Below are positions 54,244-63,011 of a DNA stretch of 64,000 bases, piece after piece. Each line of letters begins with the position of its first letter. Positions within the stretch are counted from its first letter, which is position 1. Where the stretch lies: the NCBI RefSeq assembly GCF_048565625.1, contig NZ_JBLZUR010000001.1:124001-188000 (forward strand). The letters are read 5' to 3'. The position numbers were made by a program, and so were the translations under genes. Source of the DNA: JBLZUR01 sp048565625 (GTDB taxonomy: Bacteria; Pseudomonadota; Alphaproteobacteria; Sphingomonadales; Sphingomonadaceae). A model generated the notes under the pieces. The model made no database searches. It saw nothing but the letters and a program-made list of their open reading frames with translations, and was not told where the DNA came from.

Positions 54244-54573
54244 TTACGCCCGGACGCACTTTAGGCTCACCCAATCGCCTTTCTGAAGCGTCCCGTCCCT
54301 CACGCGGAAATGAGCATAATGGTCGTCGAAAATCTGGTCGACTTCGACATGACCGACAAGACGGCGGTGGCGCGGCGTTGCGTGATAGACTTCGAGTATC
54401 TGCCCGATGTGCGCGCCATCGGCCTTACCCAGGCAGGCCACTGTGCCGCCCGCATCCATACGGACGATCTTGCCGCGCATGAACAAGCTATGGCCGATAC
54501 CCTGTGCGAGGAGCGGCGTGCTGCCAAAGAGCAGAAAGCCAACAGCAGCACCGACGCCAAGATGTTTTCGCAT
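54244..54573 (-). CDS. Small secreted protein, family unknown (paralogue 1)
   Basis: 109 residues: signal MRKHLGVGAAVGFLLFGSTPLLA, then QGIGHSLFMRGKIVRMD, CLGKADGAHIGQILEVYH and LVGHVEVDQIFDDHYAHFRVRDG. The same blocks occur in the gene at 63012. I do not know a function; a single Cys and several His suggest a metal or surface role. The longer 54591 start is not used. Confidence 0.7.
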   Translation of the reverse strand: MRKHLGVGAAVGFLLFGSTPLLAQGIGHSLFMRGKIVRMDAGGTVACLGKADGAHIGQILEVYHATPRHRRLVGHVEVDQIFDDHYAHFRVRDGTLQKGDWVSLKCVRA

Positions 54574-54658
54574 CGCTGTTTCCTCTGTCAAGTCAGACGC
54601 TCGGACCCGGTTTTGAAAGCTGGGAGCACGGGGCGACGCTGGGCATCGTCAAAGAACT

Positions 54659-54684
54659 GGCCCGCCGCGGGGGAACGGCGGGCC
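54659..54684 (-). terminator. Hairpin after the Met/His-rich gene at 54721
   Basis: GGCCCGCCG (54659-54667) pairs with CGGCGGGCC (54676-54684) around 8 bases; in the minus direction it is followed by AGTTCTTTG. A near copy lies at 55349-55372 after the related gene. Confidence 0.6.
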
Positions 54685-54720
54685 CTCAGCCCCTGGGGTC
54701 TGTTCTCGGGGCTGGAAACC

Positions 54721-55122
54721 TCACATGTCGCTCATCGGCTTGTCGGCCATGGGCTTGGCGGTCTTCTTCTTCGCCGCCGGCTTGGCCTTCTTCATCGGCA
54801 TCTTGCAGCAGCCACTCTTCGCCTTACCGGCCATGCCCGAGCCGTTCGATGCAGGCGAGCCGCCGGACATGCCGGCCATCCCCGACATGCCCTGTTGATC
54901 CTGCTGGGCCGGTTGCCCCTGCTGCTTCTGCGCGCCGGCCTGATGATCCTTCATCATCTGATCGTGCATCTGCTGCCCGCCATGATCCATGCCCTGCTGG
55001 TGGGCATGGGCCGGCGCAGCCTGCGCGGGCGCGGGCGTCGACTGGGCGAGAGCGGTGCCGGCGGCGAAGGTTAGCGTCGCGAAGAGGCTGACGGGCGCCG
55101 CGAGAAATGTCGTCTGTCGCAT
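54721..55122 (-). CDS. Met/His-rich periplasmic copper-binding protein
   Basis: 133 residues: signal MRQTTFLAAPVSLFATLTFAAGTALA, then HAHQQGMDHGGQQMHDQMM, Gln-rich spacer, GMSGMAGMSGG and CCKMPMKKAKPAAKKK tail. Low-complexity metal sponge, no enzyme motif. Upstream TATACGTA (55214-55221). Confidence 0.75.
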   Translation of the reverse strand: MRQTTFLAAPVSLFATLTFAAGTALAQSTPAPAQAAPAHAHQQGMDHGGQQMHDQMMKDHQAGAQKQQGQPAQQDQQGMSGMAGMSGGSPASNGSGMAGKAKSGCCKMPMKKAKPAAKKKTAKPMADKPMSDM

Positions 55123-55213
55123 TGAGGGTCTCCGAGTGTTCTTCCTGTTGCCCGATCGACGTTCCGATCCCGGCAATTCCGAAGCTTCAATGCTGCTAGC
55201 GAGACGCTGTCTG

Positions 55214-55221
55214 TATACGTA
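55214..55221 (-). promoter_or_regulatory. TACGTATA promoter-like motif
   Basis: Minus strand: AACTTACGTATACAGAC, about 92 bases before the ATG at 55122. Variant of the TGCGTAT core with palindromic TATACGTA. Same core before 55731 and 63368. Gap 55123-55440 shows only this and the terminator. Confidence 0.4.
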
Positions 55222-55348
55222 AGTTACGAATCGAAATCCGATCGGCCGTGTGCCTGCTGGAGCAGGCGCGTAAAATGATGATCCGGGATCGATCAAAAAT
55301 GTGACCCGGCCTGGTTTTCTCGTCCTGAGACCGGCCAGAAAAGCGATT

Positions 55349-55372
55349 GGCCCGCCGTGGGAACGGCGGACC
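55349..55372 (-). terminator. Hairpin after the Met/His-rich gene at 55441
   Basis: GGCCCGCCG (55349-55357) and CGGCGGACC (55364-55372), one mismatch, 6-base loop, followed in the minus direction by AATCGCTTTTCT. Near copy of 54659-54684. Confidence 0.6.
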
Positions 55373-55440
55373 AAGGCTTCGGTTGAAAGCGGCCATGATC
55401 TTGTCCGTCAACCTTGTCGTCTGATGGAATGATGGCAGGG

Positions 55441-55731
55441 TCAGCAACCACCGTCCGACCTGTGTGACATGCCGGAGGCGCCGTCCTGGTCCTGCGAATC
55501 CCGCATCGCCATTCGATGGCCCTGCATCATCTGGCCGTGCATCTGCTCCTTACCGTGAGCCATGCCCTGCATGTGGGCAGGATCGGGCTGGGCAGGCGCC
55601 GGCCTGGCCTTGAGGGTCTCCTCAAGATCGGGCATGCCCGGCGGCATCCCGTCCGCCAGCACCGGTCCGGCACTGACGGCGAGGAAGCCGAGAGCTGCGA
55701 GCGAAGCGATCATTGCCGTCTTCTTGCGCAA
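55441..55731 (-). CDS. Met/His-rich secreted protein
   Basis: 96 residues. TTG start at 55731 with AAGGA upstream gives a proper signal peptide MRKKTAMIASLAALGFLAVSAG; ATG at 55713 would lose its positive end. The mature part has MPPGMPDL, HMQGMAHGKEQMHGQMMQGH and ends in a Cys. Paralogous in style to the gene at 54721, likely periplasmic copper binding. Confidence 0.7.
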   Translation of the reverse strand: MRKKTAMIASLAALGFLAVSAGPVLADGMPPGMPDLEETLKARPAPAQPDPAHMQGMAHGKEQMHGQMMQGHRMAMRDSQDQDGASGMSHRSDGGC

Positions 55732-55840
55732 GTATCCATTCCTTCAAGTCTGGGTTTCCCGTTCGATCGAGCATATGCCCGGTCGATTGTCGCCCCTTCC
55801 GGAGCTTGCCCGTGAAATGGTGTCACCTTCCGCCTTGCTG

Positions 55841-55848
55841 TATACGTA
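55841..55848 (-). promoter_or_regulatory. TACGTATA promoter-like motif
   Basis: Minus strand ACATTACGTATACAGC, about 110 bases before the start at 55731. Ten-base match (TTACGTATACAG) with the site at 55214. Confidence 0.4.
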
Positions 55849-55959
55849 ATGTGCGAAGTCCGTCTCTGAGATGGCCATAAATTATCGCACTGGCATCGTT
55901 GTTGTGCCGATGTGTAACTATGGTTCGGACTCGAGAGCAGGACAGGTCGGCAACAGTGA

Positions 55960-57261
55960 CTAATCCATGGCGGCCAGCAGACGCTCGAGAGGAATAGTGG
56001 CAAAAGTGGTGAAGCTGTCAGCAATGGCATAAGGCAGTACCAGCACCCGATTATGTACCATCGCGCCGCAGCTGTAGGCTACGTTTGGCACATAACCTTC
56101 GCGCTCATCCATGTCCGACCGCAAAAGCGGTAGCTTCGTCCGCGCCAGCAGCTTCGAGGGATCGTCACGGTCCAGCAGGCACGCCCCGATGCAATAGTTC
56201 CGAACGGCGCCGACTCCATGAGTTACGACCAGCCAGCCTTCGTCGATCTCGATCGGCGATCCGCAATTACCGATCTGGACAAACTCCCAAGGCCAGCGAG
56301 GTTCGATGGCTTTCGCTCCGCCACTCCAGTCGTGAATGTCCGCGGACGTCAGGAACCAGATATTTTCGTTATCCTCGCGCCCAAGCATGGCAAAGTGCCC
56401 GGCAATGCGTCGGGGGAAAAGCGCCATGCCCTTGCTACCGGTGGCATCCCCACGCAGCGGTCTGAGTTCGAATGTCCGGAAGTCCGGCGTGGACAACAAC
56501 TCCTGCCGGACGGACTGGCCGCTAAATGCCGTATATGTACCGAAATAGGTGGCTCGGCCATCGTCGTCCAGGAAGCGGACCAAGCGAAGGTCTTCGATGC
56601 CACCACGCTGGCTGGGGGTTGTCGGAAAGATCACGATCTCCGAGAGATCGTGGCTGCCATCGCACTTGATCCGAATGCCCGCGTCCGGCCCGTCCTCGCC
56701 GGAGATGTTTTCAGTCTCCAGCACGAGCGGCATGGGGCTCGGAGGATTGATTGCTATGGTTCCGTCCGCGGCGCAAAACCCGGTGCGAAAGGTGACGGAG
56801 GAGATATGCCCCTCGCCCACGCCTCGCAGGGAAAGAATGAATCGGAGAGAGTTTTCAGGTACAGCAGACTGATCAGGATGCAGGACGATGCTCGGATTGA
56901 AAAGCGCTGCTGCCTCATAGGAATATTCGTTGCAAAAATGGGCACCGATCAAGAGCGCCTGTTCATGGGTGACCTCGCAATCACAGACGATGATGCCATC
57001 AACCTCGTGGAACCGCCGCAAAAACAGGGACGGAACCTCACGATGCCTTCCCGAGAAATCATCAAGAATGCGTTGCAACTCATCGTGGAGCGATGCTGGG
57101 TCGAGCGCCAGGACGCGGTCGGCGATGCGCTGCGCACGTGGCTGATCCGGTACCGCATATTTATAGGTTTCCGTCGACGGCATATAGGGTCTGATCACTA
57201 CCCTTGCTGGATTGGGGCGGAGCAATTCGGGTAGCCGGTTGACAAATTCGGCGGTTGACAC
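55960..57261 (-). CDS. GH130-family glycoside phosphorylase/hydrolase
   Basis: 433-residue beta-propeller sugar enzyme. Family patterns: PSLFLRRFHEVDG near 80, FNPSIVLHPDQ, RLVRFLDDDGRATYFGTYTAF, KGMALFPRRIAGHFAMLGREDNENIWF and the end GCSPI-like NCGSPIEIDEGWLVVTHGVG. The GTG at 57261 follows GGAGAAGTCA; a TTG at 57273 is upstream. It is alone among metal genes. Whether it phosphorolyses mannosides or hydrolyses them is unknown. Confidence 0.85.
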   Translation of the reverse strand: MSTAEFVNRLPELLRPNPARVVIRPYMPSTETYKYAVPDQPRAQRIADRVLALDPASLHDELQRILDDFSGRHREVPSLFLRRFHEVDGIIVCDCEVTHEQALLIGAHFCNEYSYEAAALFNPSIVLHPDQSAVPENSLRFILSLRGVGEGHISSVTFRTGFCAADGTIAINPPSPMPLVLETENISGEDGPDAGIRIKCDGSHDLSEIVIFPTTPSQRGGIEDLRLVRFLDDDGRATYFGTYTAFSGQSVRQELLSTPDFRTFELRPLRGDATGSKGMALFPRRIAGHFAMLGREDNENIWFLTSADIHDWSGGAKAIEPRWPWEFVQIGNCGSPIEIDEGWLVVTHGVGAVRNYCIGACLLDRDDPSKLLARTKLPLLRSDMDEREGYVPNVAYSCGAMVHNRVLVLPYAIADSFTTFATIPLERLLAAMD

Positions 57262-57515
57262 TGACTTCTCCAATACAGATCGACCGTGGAGCGTTCACGC
57301 AATCGTAAAGATGGTGCTCGGCATTACCCGACTATCGGGTGGCGGCACGGAAGGCTCCGGCGATGGCGGGTGCGATGATTTCCGCCGTTGCCGGATACTC
57401 GGACTTTGTGCCACGTGCCATGATCGCTGTCCTGGCGTAGTTGTCGGACACACAAGCTGTGACCGGGGGCTCTGGCCTGAACGTGACTATGTGGGGCACG
57501 TGCGAAGCGCGCCGC

Positions 57516-57953
57516 TCAGCTCGACATGTCCGCCATCGTTCGGCAGCTCGCCGCGCATTTCTTGCAGGTGGCCGAGCAACGCGCGATCCGCTGGTCCGCG
57601 CTATGGCGTCCGCATTCCTCGGCGCAGCGCTCGCAAGCGTCGGCGCAGGCGCGGCAGACGATGCGGTGCAGGGCAGATTCCCGCAGCATCGAGTTGGCGG
57701 TCGCCTGGCACAGTTCCGCACAGTCGTTCAGCATGGCGATCAGCGACGCCGTAGCTGACGCGCCGCCTTGCTTCGTCAGCCAAGCGGCGGTTTCCAGGCA
57801 CATGCGGTGCGAAGCCACGCAATCGTCGATGCAGTCCGTCATCGACATCGCCATCCCTTCCATTCGATGCTGCTGCGCCGCCGCCGGCGCAGCCAGCGTT
57901 CCGGCGGCGGCAAGGCCGGCGCCCGCCATCAGCAATTCGCGTCTCTCGATCAT
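57516..57953 (-). CDS. Csp1-like Cys-rich copper-storage protein
   Basis: 145-residue four-helix bundle protein with a Tat signal (ERRELLMAGAGLAAAGTLAAPAAA). Fourteen Cys line the helices: CIDDC, CAELC, CRACADACERCAEECG, CSATCKKCAASC. This is the DUF326/Csp pattern of bacteria that store Cu(I) in the bundle. ATG 57953 precedes a positive n-region. Confidence 0.88.
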   Translation of the reverse strand: MIERRELLMAGAGLAAAGTLAAPAAAQQHRMEGMAMSMTDCIDDCVASHRMCLETAAWLTKQGGASATASLIAMLNDCAELCQATANSMLRESALHRIVCRACADACERCAEECGRHSADQRIARCSATCKKCAASCRTMADMSS

Positions 57954-57970
57954 GATGCGCCTTCCATCTG

Positions 57971-58414
57971 CTATCGCTTGAGCGCTGTGCCGCATCCGGC
58001 GGCCTCAGCCGTAGCCGGCGACCCATCCGACGCCGCACGCGCCTTCTCCCGCGCCATCCGGGTTTCCTCCCAGGGCCAGTGGCCGTTGATCTCGACCCCG
58101 AGCGAGATGCTCAGGAAGGTCCGCACCAGCACAAGCCCGGCCAGCACGATGAGATCGTCGAGCGTCGGGTTGATCACCAGCGACTTGACGATGTCGCCGG
58201 CGACCAGAAATTCCAGGCCGAGCAGGATGCTGCGGCCGAGCGCCGATCGGAACGCGCTATAGGCCTCGGTTCGGTCGCCCGCCCTCGCCCGCCGCGCAAA
58301 CAGAAAGGTTGCGAGCCCCGCGCCGACCAGGATGGTCAGCGTGCCCGCCAGTTCCAGGCCGATCACCGCGAGCCGGAAGAAGGCGCTCAGCCAGTCGGCC
58401 TCAATGGTGATCAT
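57971..58414 (-). CDS. DUF1622 membrane protein
   Basis: 147 residues with three membrane helices: FFRLAVIGLELAGTLTILVGAGLATFLFARR, LGRSILLGLEFLVAGDIVKSL and DDLIVLAGLVLVRTFLSISLGVEI. DUF1622 has no known role. ATG 58414 overlaps the cytochrome gene's stop; here it ends the electron-transfer operon. Confidence 0.8.
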   Translation of the reverse strand: MITIEADWLSAFFRLAVIGLELAGTLTILVGAGLATFLFARRARAGDRTEAYSAFRSALGRSILLGLEFLVAGDIVKSLVINPTLDDLIVLAGLVLVRTFLSISLGVEINGHWPWEETRMAREKARAASDGSPATAEAAGCGTALKR

Positions 58415-59123
58415 ACCAGCCTCGCTTGCGGATATTGTTGAAGCTGTCGGTAGCGTGACAGGCATAGCATTGGTCGACGCGCGCCTTCGACCCGGCTGCG
58501 CGCTGCGAGACCATGCTGAAATGCTCCATGAAGTGACTGGGCGGCGCCTTGTGGCACTCGGCGCACTGCGTCGAATTGACCGATGGATGGCGGTAATTGG
58601 CGATCTTCCAGCTGTCGGTCTTGTGACAGCTCGCGCAGTCGGTGCCGAACAGGCCCTGGTGCGGATCGCGGAACGCATGGCAGCTCGCGCAATTGAGCGC
58701 GGTCTCGGGGGTCAGGCTTCGAGTGTTTGTCGACATGCCCGCCAAAGGCTGCCGCCACTTTGCCATGTCGAGCAAGGCGGCGTGATCCATGCGGATGATG
58801 CCGCGCTCTCCCTCATGTTCGACGTGGCAGGAGGTGCACTGCGTCGCTTTCGCGTGGAACTGCGTCGACTGCTTCGTCCCGAAATCCGTGCCCGCATGGC
58901 AGGTGAGACAGGTCCGGGTTTCGACGCCCTTGCCCGGCGTGTGGCAGGCCGTGCATTGGCCGGCGAAGGACTGGTGGGCGCTCGAGAGCGGGCCGGGCGC
59001 TACGAGCTGCGCCACCAGGCCGGCATCCCTCGGCGCGTCCGATCGCATCCGGATCGCGACCGCGGCGACCATCACCAGCAGGGCTGCGATGAAGACGGCA
59101 TAGGAAAGACGCTGCCAGCTCAT
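58401..59123 (-). CDS. Seven-heme membrane-anchored cytochrome c
   Basis: 240 residues. One N-terminal anchor (LSYAVFIAALLVMVAAVAI), then seven CxxCH motifs: CTACH, CLTCH, CTSCH, CASCH, CASCH, CAECH and CYACH. Decaheme-like c3-type layout, periplasmic. ATG 59123 overlaps the next gene's stop. Likely passes electrons from the cytochrome b-like protein. Confidence 0.9.
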   Translation of the reverse strand: MSWQRLSYAVFIAALLVMVAAVAIRMRSDAPRDAGLVAQLVAPGPLSSAHQSFAGQCTACHTPGKGVETRTCLTCHAGTDFGTKQSTQFHAKATQCTSCHVEHEGERGIIRMDHAALLDMAKWRQPLAGMSTNTRSLTPETALNCASCHAFRDPHQGLFGTDCASCHKTDSWKIANYRHPSVNSTQCAECHKAPPSHFMEHFSMVSQRAAGSKARVDQCYACHATDSFNNIRKRGWYDHH

Positions 59124-59848
59124 AGCCAGCGCAGCCCGTAATAGATCGCCGCGCCGACGTGGAGCGCGAGCAGCGCGAAGATGAGACAGCCCAGCAGGAT
59201 GTGCAGGAACCGCCACCGCGCGAACAGGGTGTTGGTTGCCTCTTCGGCACGGATCGCGAATTCGGTATCGGCCAGCGCTGCGGCGATCCCCGCCTTGTCC
59301 TGGGGGCGCTGGCCCGCGGACGCATCCCCGGCGACGAACAGATAGCGCTTCCAGCCCGACAGCGGCGGGGCTGCGGTATCGGCCTGCGTCGGCGCCGCCG
59401 GCTCCTCGAGGAAGGCGGCGCGAAGCGAGGCCAGTTCTGACCTGCGTCCGCGCAGCGCCCGACCAAGCTGGGCAAGCAGGTAGCGGCCGATGAAGCCGGT
59501 GATGACCGTCATCAGCAGGAGGACGGTCAGAAGCAGGCCGACCGGGCTTTCGAGCTTGTGCGCGGCGTGGACCAGACCCAGGATCGGCGCCAGCACGCCG
59601 GCATAGATGTGGATGGCGAGCAGGGTTGGCTTGCTGACGACCCGGGAGAGCGCCTTGTCGACCCAGGCGATGTGCTTGGCCGCGACATAAGGAAGCGTCA
59701 GCAGCATCAGCACGAGCGCTGCGATCCCGATGATCCCGCCGGCCAGGCTACCCGGAAAGCGGGGCGACACATGCACGAGATAGCCGAACGGGAACAGCAG
59801 CAGGAACGCGACCAGCAGGCCCACGGCAATGTCGCTGCGTTCGCGCAT
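59120..59848 (-). CDS. Cytochrome b-like membrane protein
   Basis: 242 residues, five or six membrane helices, with His pairs at helix ends (LAIHIYAGVLAPILGLVHAAHK, FLHILLGCLIFALLALHVG) that suggest b-type heme. It stands between the flavoprotein fusion and the multiheme cytochrome. ATG 59848 follows the longer frame's GC-rich part. Confidence 0.75.
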   Translation of the reverse strand: MRERSDIAVGLLVAFLLLFPFGYLVHVSPRFPGSLAGGIIGIAALVLMLLTLPYVAAKHIAWVDKALSRVVSKPTLLAIHIYAGVLAPILGLVHAAHKLESPVGLLLTVLLLMTVITGFIGRYLLAQLGRALRGRRSELASLRAAFLEEPAAPTQADTAAPPLSGWKRYLFVAGDASAGQRPQDKAGIAAALADTEFAIRAEEATNTLFARWRFLHILLGCLIFALLALHVGAAIYYGLRWL

Positions 59849-61773
59849 CAGGCTTCGACCACGAGCGGCGTGCCCGTCCCCTTCGCCTGGCACGCGAGCA
59901 CATAGCCTTGCGCCTTGTCGGCGGGCGCAAGGCCGGATTCGACCTCCATCGTCACTTCGCCCTGCAGCAGCTTGACCACGCAGGCGCCGCATGTGCCCGC
60001 ACGGCATGCATAGGGGATCTCGACGCCCGCGCCCTCGGCCGCCTCCAGCACGGTCTCGTCCGCGGGCAAGGCCGCCGACACCCCCGACACGGAGAAGGTC
60101 ACCGTGCTCGGCGCCACCTCGGCGCTCGGGGCCGGCTTATCCGCTGGCGGGGGCGCGGGCTTGACCTCGAGATCCTCGTGGTCGGCCGGCAGCGAGGCCG
60201 GACCGAACGCCTCGGTGTGCAGCTGCGCTTCGGGGACGCCGAGTTCCGCCAGCACGCCGCGCATCGCGCCCATCATCGCCGGCGGGCCGCACATATGGAT
60301 GCGCCGGCTCGCGATCTCCGGCACCGCGGCCAGGATCATCTCGCGCGTGATCGGCCCTTCGGGGCCCATCCAGACGGTGCCGGGCGCGCGCTGCATCGCG
60401 GCGACGACATGGAGGTTGGGAAAACGGCGTTCGAGCCGCTCGAGCTCGTCGCGGAACACGAATTCCTCGGTCGACCGTGCGCCGTAGAAGAAGAAGATAT
60501 CACCCTTCCACGCGGTGTCGGTGAGATAGCGCAGCACCGACATCATCGGGGTGATGCCGACCCCGCCCGCGATCAGCACGATGCTCTGGGCATCCGTTCC
60601 CGTGAAGGTGAAGGCGCCGAACGGTCCGCTGACCTTCAGCAGATCGTCGGCGACGACCTTGTCGTGCAGGTATCGCGAGACCACGCCCTGCTCCTCGCGC
60701 TTGACCGTCAGTTCGACATAGGCCCGCTGGGTCGGCGAAGAGGCGATCGTGTAGGAACGGCGCGCGGTCTTGCCCGCTTCGGGCTCTACCTCGACCTGCA
60801 GGAACTGGCCCGGCAGGAAGTCGAACGGCAGCCGGTCGGCGGTCGGGTCCGCGAGCCGGAAGGTCAGCACGCTCGGCGTCTCTCGCACGATCTGGACCAC
60901 GCGCAGCTGCCCCGCCCAGCTTTTGGGCTTGCGCAGCGACGCCCCAGCGGGTGCGGCCGCATTGCTCGGCGCGAGCCCGGCGCTGTCGGCAACGGGTGCA
61001 GGCGCGGGCGCAGCCCTGGTAGCGGGAGGGGCAGCCTTCGGCTCCGGCTTTGCTGGAACCTTGGCGGTGGCGACACCGCCGGCGATCGCCCCGATCCGCC
61101 GCAGGCGGAAGATCTGCAGCGCGATAAGCGTGGCGCTCACCAGCCCCAGGAACAGCATGAGAAGGAGGTGCGAGGGCGAGATGCCGAACCAGTGATCGGC
61201 ATGGCCGGGCGCGGCCTGGTCGATGTCGAGCTGATCGCGCAGCCAGGCAAGCCCGACCTCCCGGGGCGGCTGCAAGCCTCCGATCGCGCCCTGCGCGGCG
61301 GTACCGGAGCGGAACAGGTCGGTCCCTTCGCGCATCCGGCGCGCCGCATCGAGCCGGGCCGAGACCGTTGTCGCACGCGCGCCGTCGGCCGAGGCGGCGT
61401 TGACCATCGACAGGCCCGTGCTTACCCGTTCCCCGGCCTGCGCAGCGACCCGCTGCCGGGCCGCTTCGTCGAGCGCGGGAAAGGCGAGCAACTGCGAAAA
61501 AAATGCGGTGCGGCGGGAATCGTGCCCATGTTCATTCTCGCCTTCGCCGTTGATCATGCGCTCCATCATAGAGTTCATCATCGAGGCCATATCGGAGGTG
61601 CCGACCTCGGGCTTTGCGGACATTGCGCCATCGGCCATCCCCGCACCGCCCGAAGTATCCCCATGATGTGCCGAATGGTCTTCGCCCTCCTGAGCGTGCA
61701 CGCTCGCAGAGGGAAGGCTGAAAGCGAGCAACAACCCCAGACCCGAAAGGCGAAGGCTGGTCCAAACGCACAT
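59848..61773 (-). CDS. Flavin reductase-ferredoxin fusion with membrane/periplasmic N-terminus
   Basis: 641 residues. N-terminal signal MCVWTSLRLSGLGLLLAFS and a Met/His-bearing segment (DHSAHHGD, DMASMMNSMMERM), a membrane helix HLLLMLFLGLVSATLIALQIF near 205, a Pro/Ala linker, then a ferredoxin-NADP reductase domain (FLPGQFLQVEV, RRSYTIASSP, IVLIAGGVGITPMMSVLRYL, MCGPPAMM) and a 2Fe-2S domain YACRAGTCGACV. It would move electrons from NAD(P)H to the cytochromes. This domain order is unusual. Confidence 0.88.
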   Translation of the reverse strand: MCVWTSLRLSGLGLLLAFSLPSASVHAQEGEDHSAHHGDTSGGAGMADGAMSAKPEVGTSDMASMMNSMMERMINGEGENEHGHDSRRTAFFSQLLAFPALDEAARQRVAAQAGERVSTGLSMVNAASADGARATTVSARLDAARRMREGTDLFRSGTAAQGAIGGLQPPREVGLAWLRDQLDIDQAAPGHADHWFGISPSHLLLMLFLGLVSATLIALQIFRLRRIGAIAGGVATAKVPAKPEPKAAPPATRAAPAPAPVADSAGLAPSNAAAPAGASLRKPKSWAGQLRVVQIVRETPSVLTFRLADPTADRLPFDFLPGQFLQVEVEPEAGKTARRSYTIASSPTQRAYVELTVKREEQGVVSRYLHDKVVADDLLKVSGPFGAFTFTGTDAQSIVLIAGGVGITPMMSVLRYLTDTAWKGDIFFFYGARSTEEFVFRDELERLERRFPNLHVVAAMQRAPGTVWMGPEGPITREMILAAVPEIASRRIHMCGPPAMMGAMRGVLAELGVPEAQLHTEAFGPASLPADHEDLEVKPAPPPADKPAPSAEVAPSTVTFSVSGVSAALPADETVLEAAEGAGVEIPYACRAGTCGACVVKLLQGEVTMEVESGLAPADKAQGYVLACQAKGTGTPLVVEA

Positions 61774-61792
61774 GTCGACCCCCTTCGCGCCC

Positions 61793-62110
61793 TTACATGT
61801 CCTTCATCGGCATCGCCGAATCCGCAGGCGCAGGCTCGGTCTTCGGAGCGCTGCTGTTCATGCCTCCCTGGCGCATCGCATCATGGTCCATGGCCTGCTG
61901 GTGATGCCGCTCCATCTCCTGTTCATTGGCCATGGCGTCCGAATGATCCATGCCGGCGGGATTTACGCTATCAGCGCCAGCCGCGGGTGCGGCGCTGTTG
62001 GCCGCAGCCGGCACCGTCTGATCGGTCTTGCGCTCACAGCCCGAAAGCGCCGCCATCGAGAGCAGGCTAACGCTGATTAGCGACAGTATGACTTTTCGAT
62101 TTCCGACCAT
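61793..62110 (-). CDS. Met/His-rich lipoprotein
   Basis: 105 residues: signal VILSLISVSLLSMAALSGC with lipobox, then a Met/His/Gln-rich segment (MDHSDAMANEQEMERHHQQAMDHDAM). Likely metal-binding at the outer membrane. ATG 62110 has AGGAAGAAGC upstream. Confidence 0.75.
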   Translation of the reverse strand: MVGNRKVILSLISVSLLSMAALSGCERKTDQTVPAAANSAAPAAGADSVNPAGMDHSDAMANEQEMERHHQQAMDHDAMRQGGMNSSAPKTEPAPADSAMPMKDM

Positions 62111-62170
62111 TGCTTCTTCCTTTCGTACTGGAGGAATCTCCGGGTGGGCCCGAGCCACCCGGAGCAGGAA

Positions 62171-62392
62171 TCATTGTGCTTGGCGAAGAATCTTGCGGCA
62201 CTGATCGTGCGACAGGTTCATGGGATTACGACCCTGCTGTTTCATCTCGCCATGGTCATGACGTGTCTGGAGACCCATATCGCCCTCCATGGCCCTACAG
62301 CTTTCGACCTGTGCGGAGGTAGGCGGCGTCGTCGCACAGGCGCCCAGAAGCAATGCTGGAACAATCCCAGCCACTATATGCATTCGTGTCAT
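62171..62392 (-). CDS. Small lipoprotein
   Basis: 73 residues: MTRMHIVAGIVPALLLGAC with lipobox, then CRAMEGDMGLQTRHDHGEM and a C-terminal Cys. Function unknown; its position just after the MerR gene suggests metal response. Confidence 0.7.
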   Translation of the reverse strand: MTRMHIVAGIVPALLLGACATTPPTSAQVESCRAMEGDMGLQTRHDHGEMKQQGRNPMNLSHDQCRKILRQAQ

Positions 62393-62442
62393 GATAAATC
62401 CCCTTTTAATAATGGTGTTTGTTCTTCCTGCGAGGCTTGCTC

Positions 62443-62868
62443 TTATATCTTTCGGTGATCAGATCTCCGCCTTTCCGTGAGGAACGTGAGAATAGGGCAA
62501 TCGGAAACAGGAACTTCGCCCGGGCACTCATCGGCAAGCAATCGAAGCATGTCGCGAATATCGGACAGGCGCTTGAGCCGGACTTCGGCGTCCGTGATCT
62601 TGGCGAGCGTGATATCGAGCACGGCCTGCGCATGCGCGGTGTCCGATGCCCTGAGCGCCAGCAGCTGCCGGGCCTGATCGAGGGTGAAGCCAAGCTCCTG
62701 CGCCGAGCGGATGAAGTTGACGCGCTCGAGGTCCGTCGCGTCGTAGAGCCTGTAGCCCGCTGCCGTGCGCGCGGGCTCGCGCAGCAGGCCCATCCGCTCA
62801 TAATAGCGGATCGTATCGCGGCCCACGCCTGCGGCCGCGGCCAGTTCGCCGATCTTGAAATTGCCCAT
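62443..62868 (-). CDS. MerR-family metal-responsive regulator
   Basis: 141 residues. HTH FKIGELAAAAGVGRDTIRYYERMGLL, dimer helix, and metal loop CPGEVPVSDCPIL with a Cys-x8-Cys spacing. It is near CueR but not identical, so Cu(I), Ag, Cd or Zn are all options. It heads the run of minus genes to 57516. Confidence 0.87.
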   Translation of the reverse strand: MGNFKIGELAAAAGVGRDTIRYYERMGLLREPARTAAGYRLYDATDLERVNFIRSAQELGFTLDQARQLLALRASDTAHAQAVLDITLAKITDAEVRLKRLSDIRDMLRLLADECPGEVPVSDCPILTFLTERRRSDHRKI

Positions 62869-62881
62869 GTCATCCGCTCGA

Positions 62882-62912
62882 TCATGCCGGTTGGACCATG
62901 GTCCAGGGTCAA
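62882..62912 (-). promoter_or_regulatory. MerR operator and promoter of the electron-transfer/lipoprotein operon
   Basis: Minus strand TTGACC (62912-62907), then the perfect 14-base palindrome TGGACCATGGTCCA (62905-62892), and GCATGA 19 bases after. It fits a MerR-type over-spaced promoter in front of the regulator gene, so autoregulation is likely. Confidence 0.7.
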
Positions 62913-63011
62913 GCGGTTTCGCTTTGACCCCGAACGGTCTCCTCGTCGCCGGCGGCCCGCTGCCCCGACGCGTCGCATCAGGGCAGCCCGTGCCGCCGGG
63001 CCACCGGCTTG

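Noticed and set aside
59908..62070. 720-codon plus frame opposite the reductase fusion
   Set aside because: Shadow; FAD and 2Fe-2S motifs define the minus gene.
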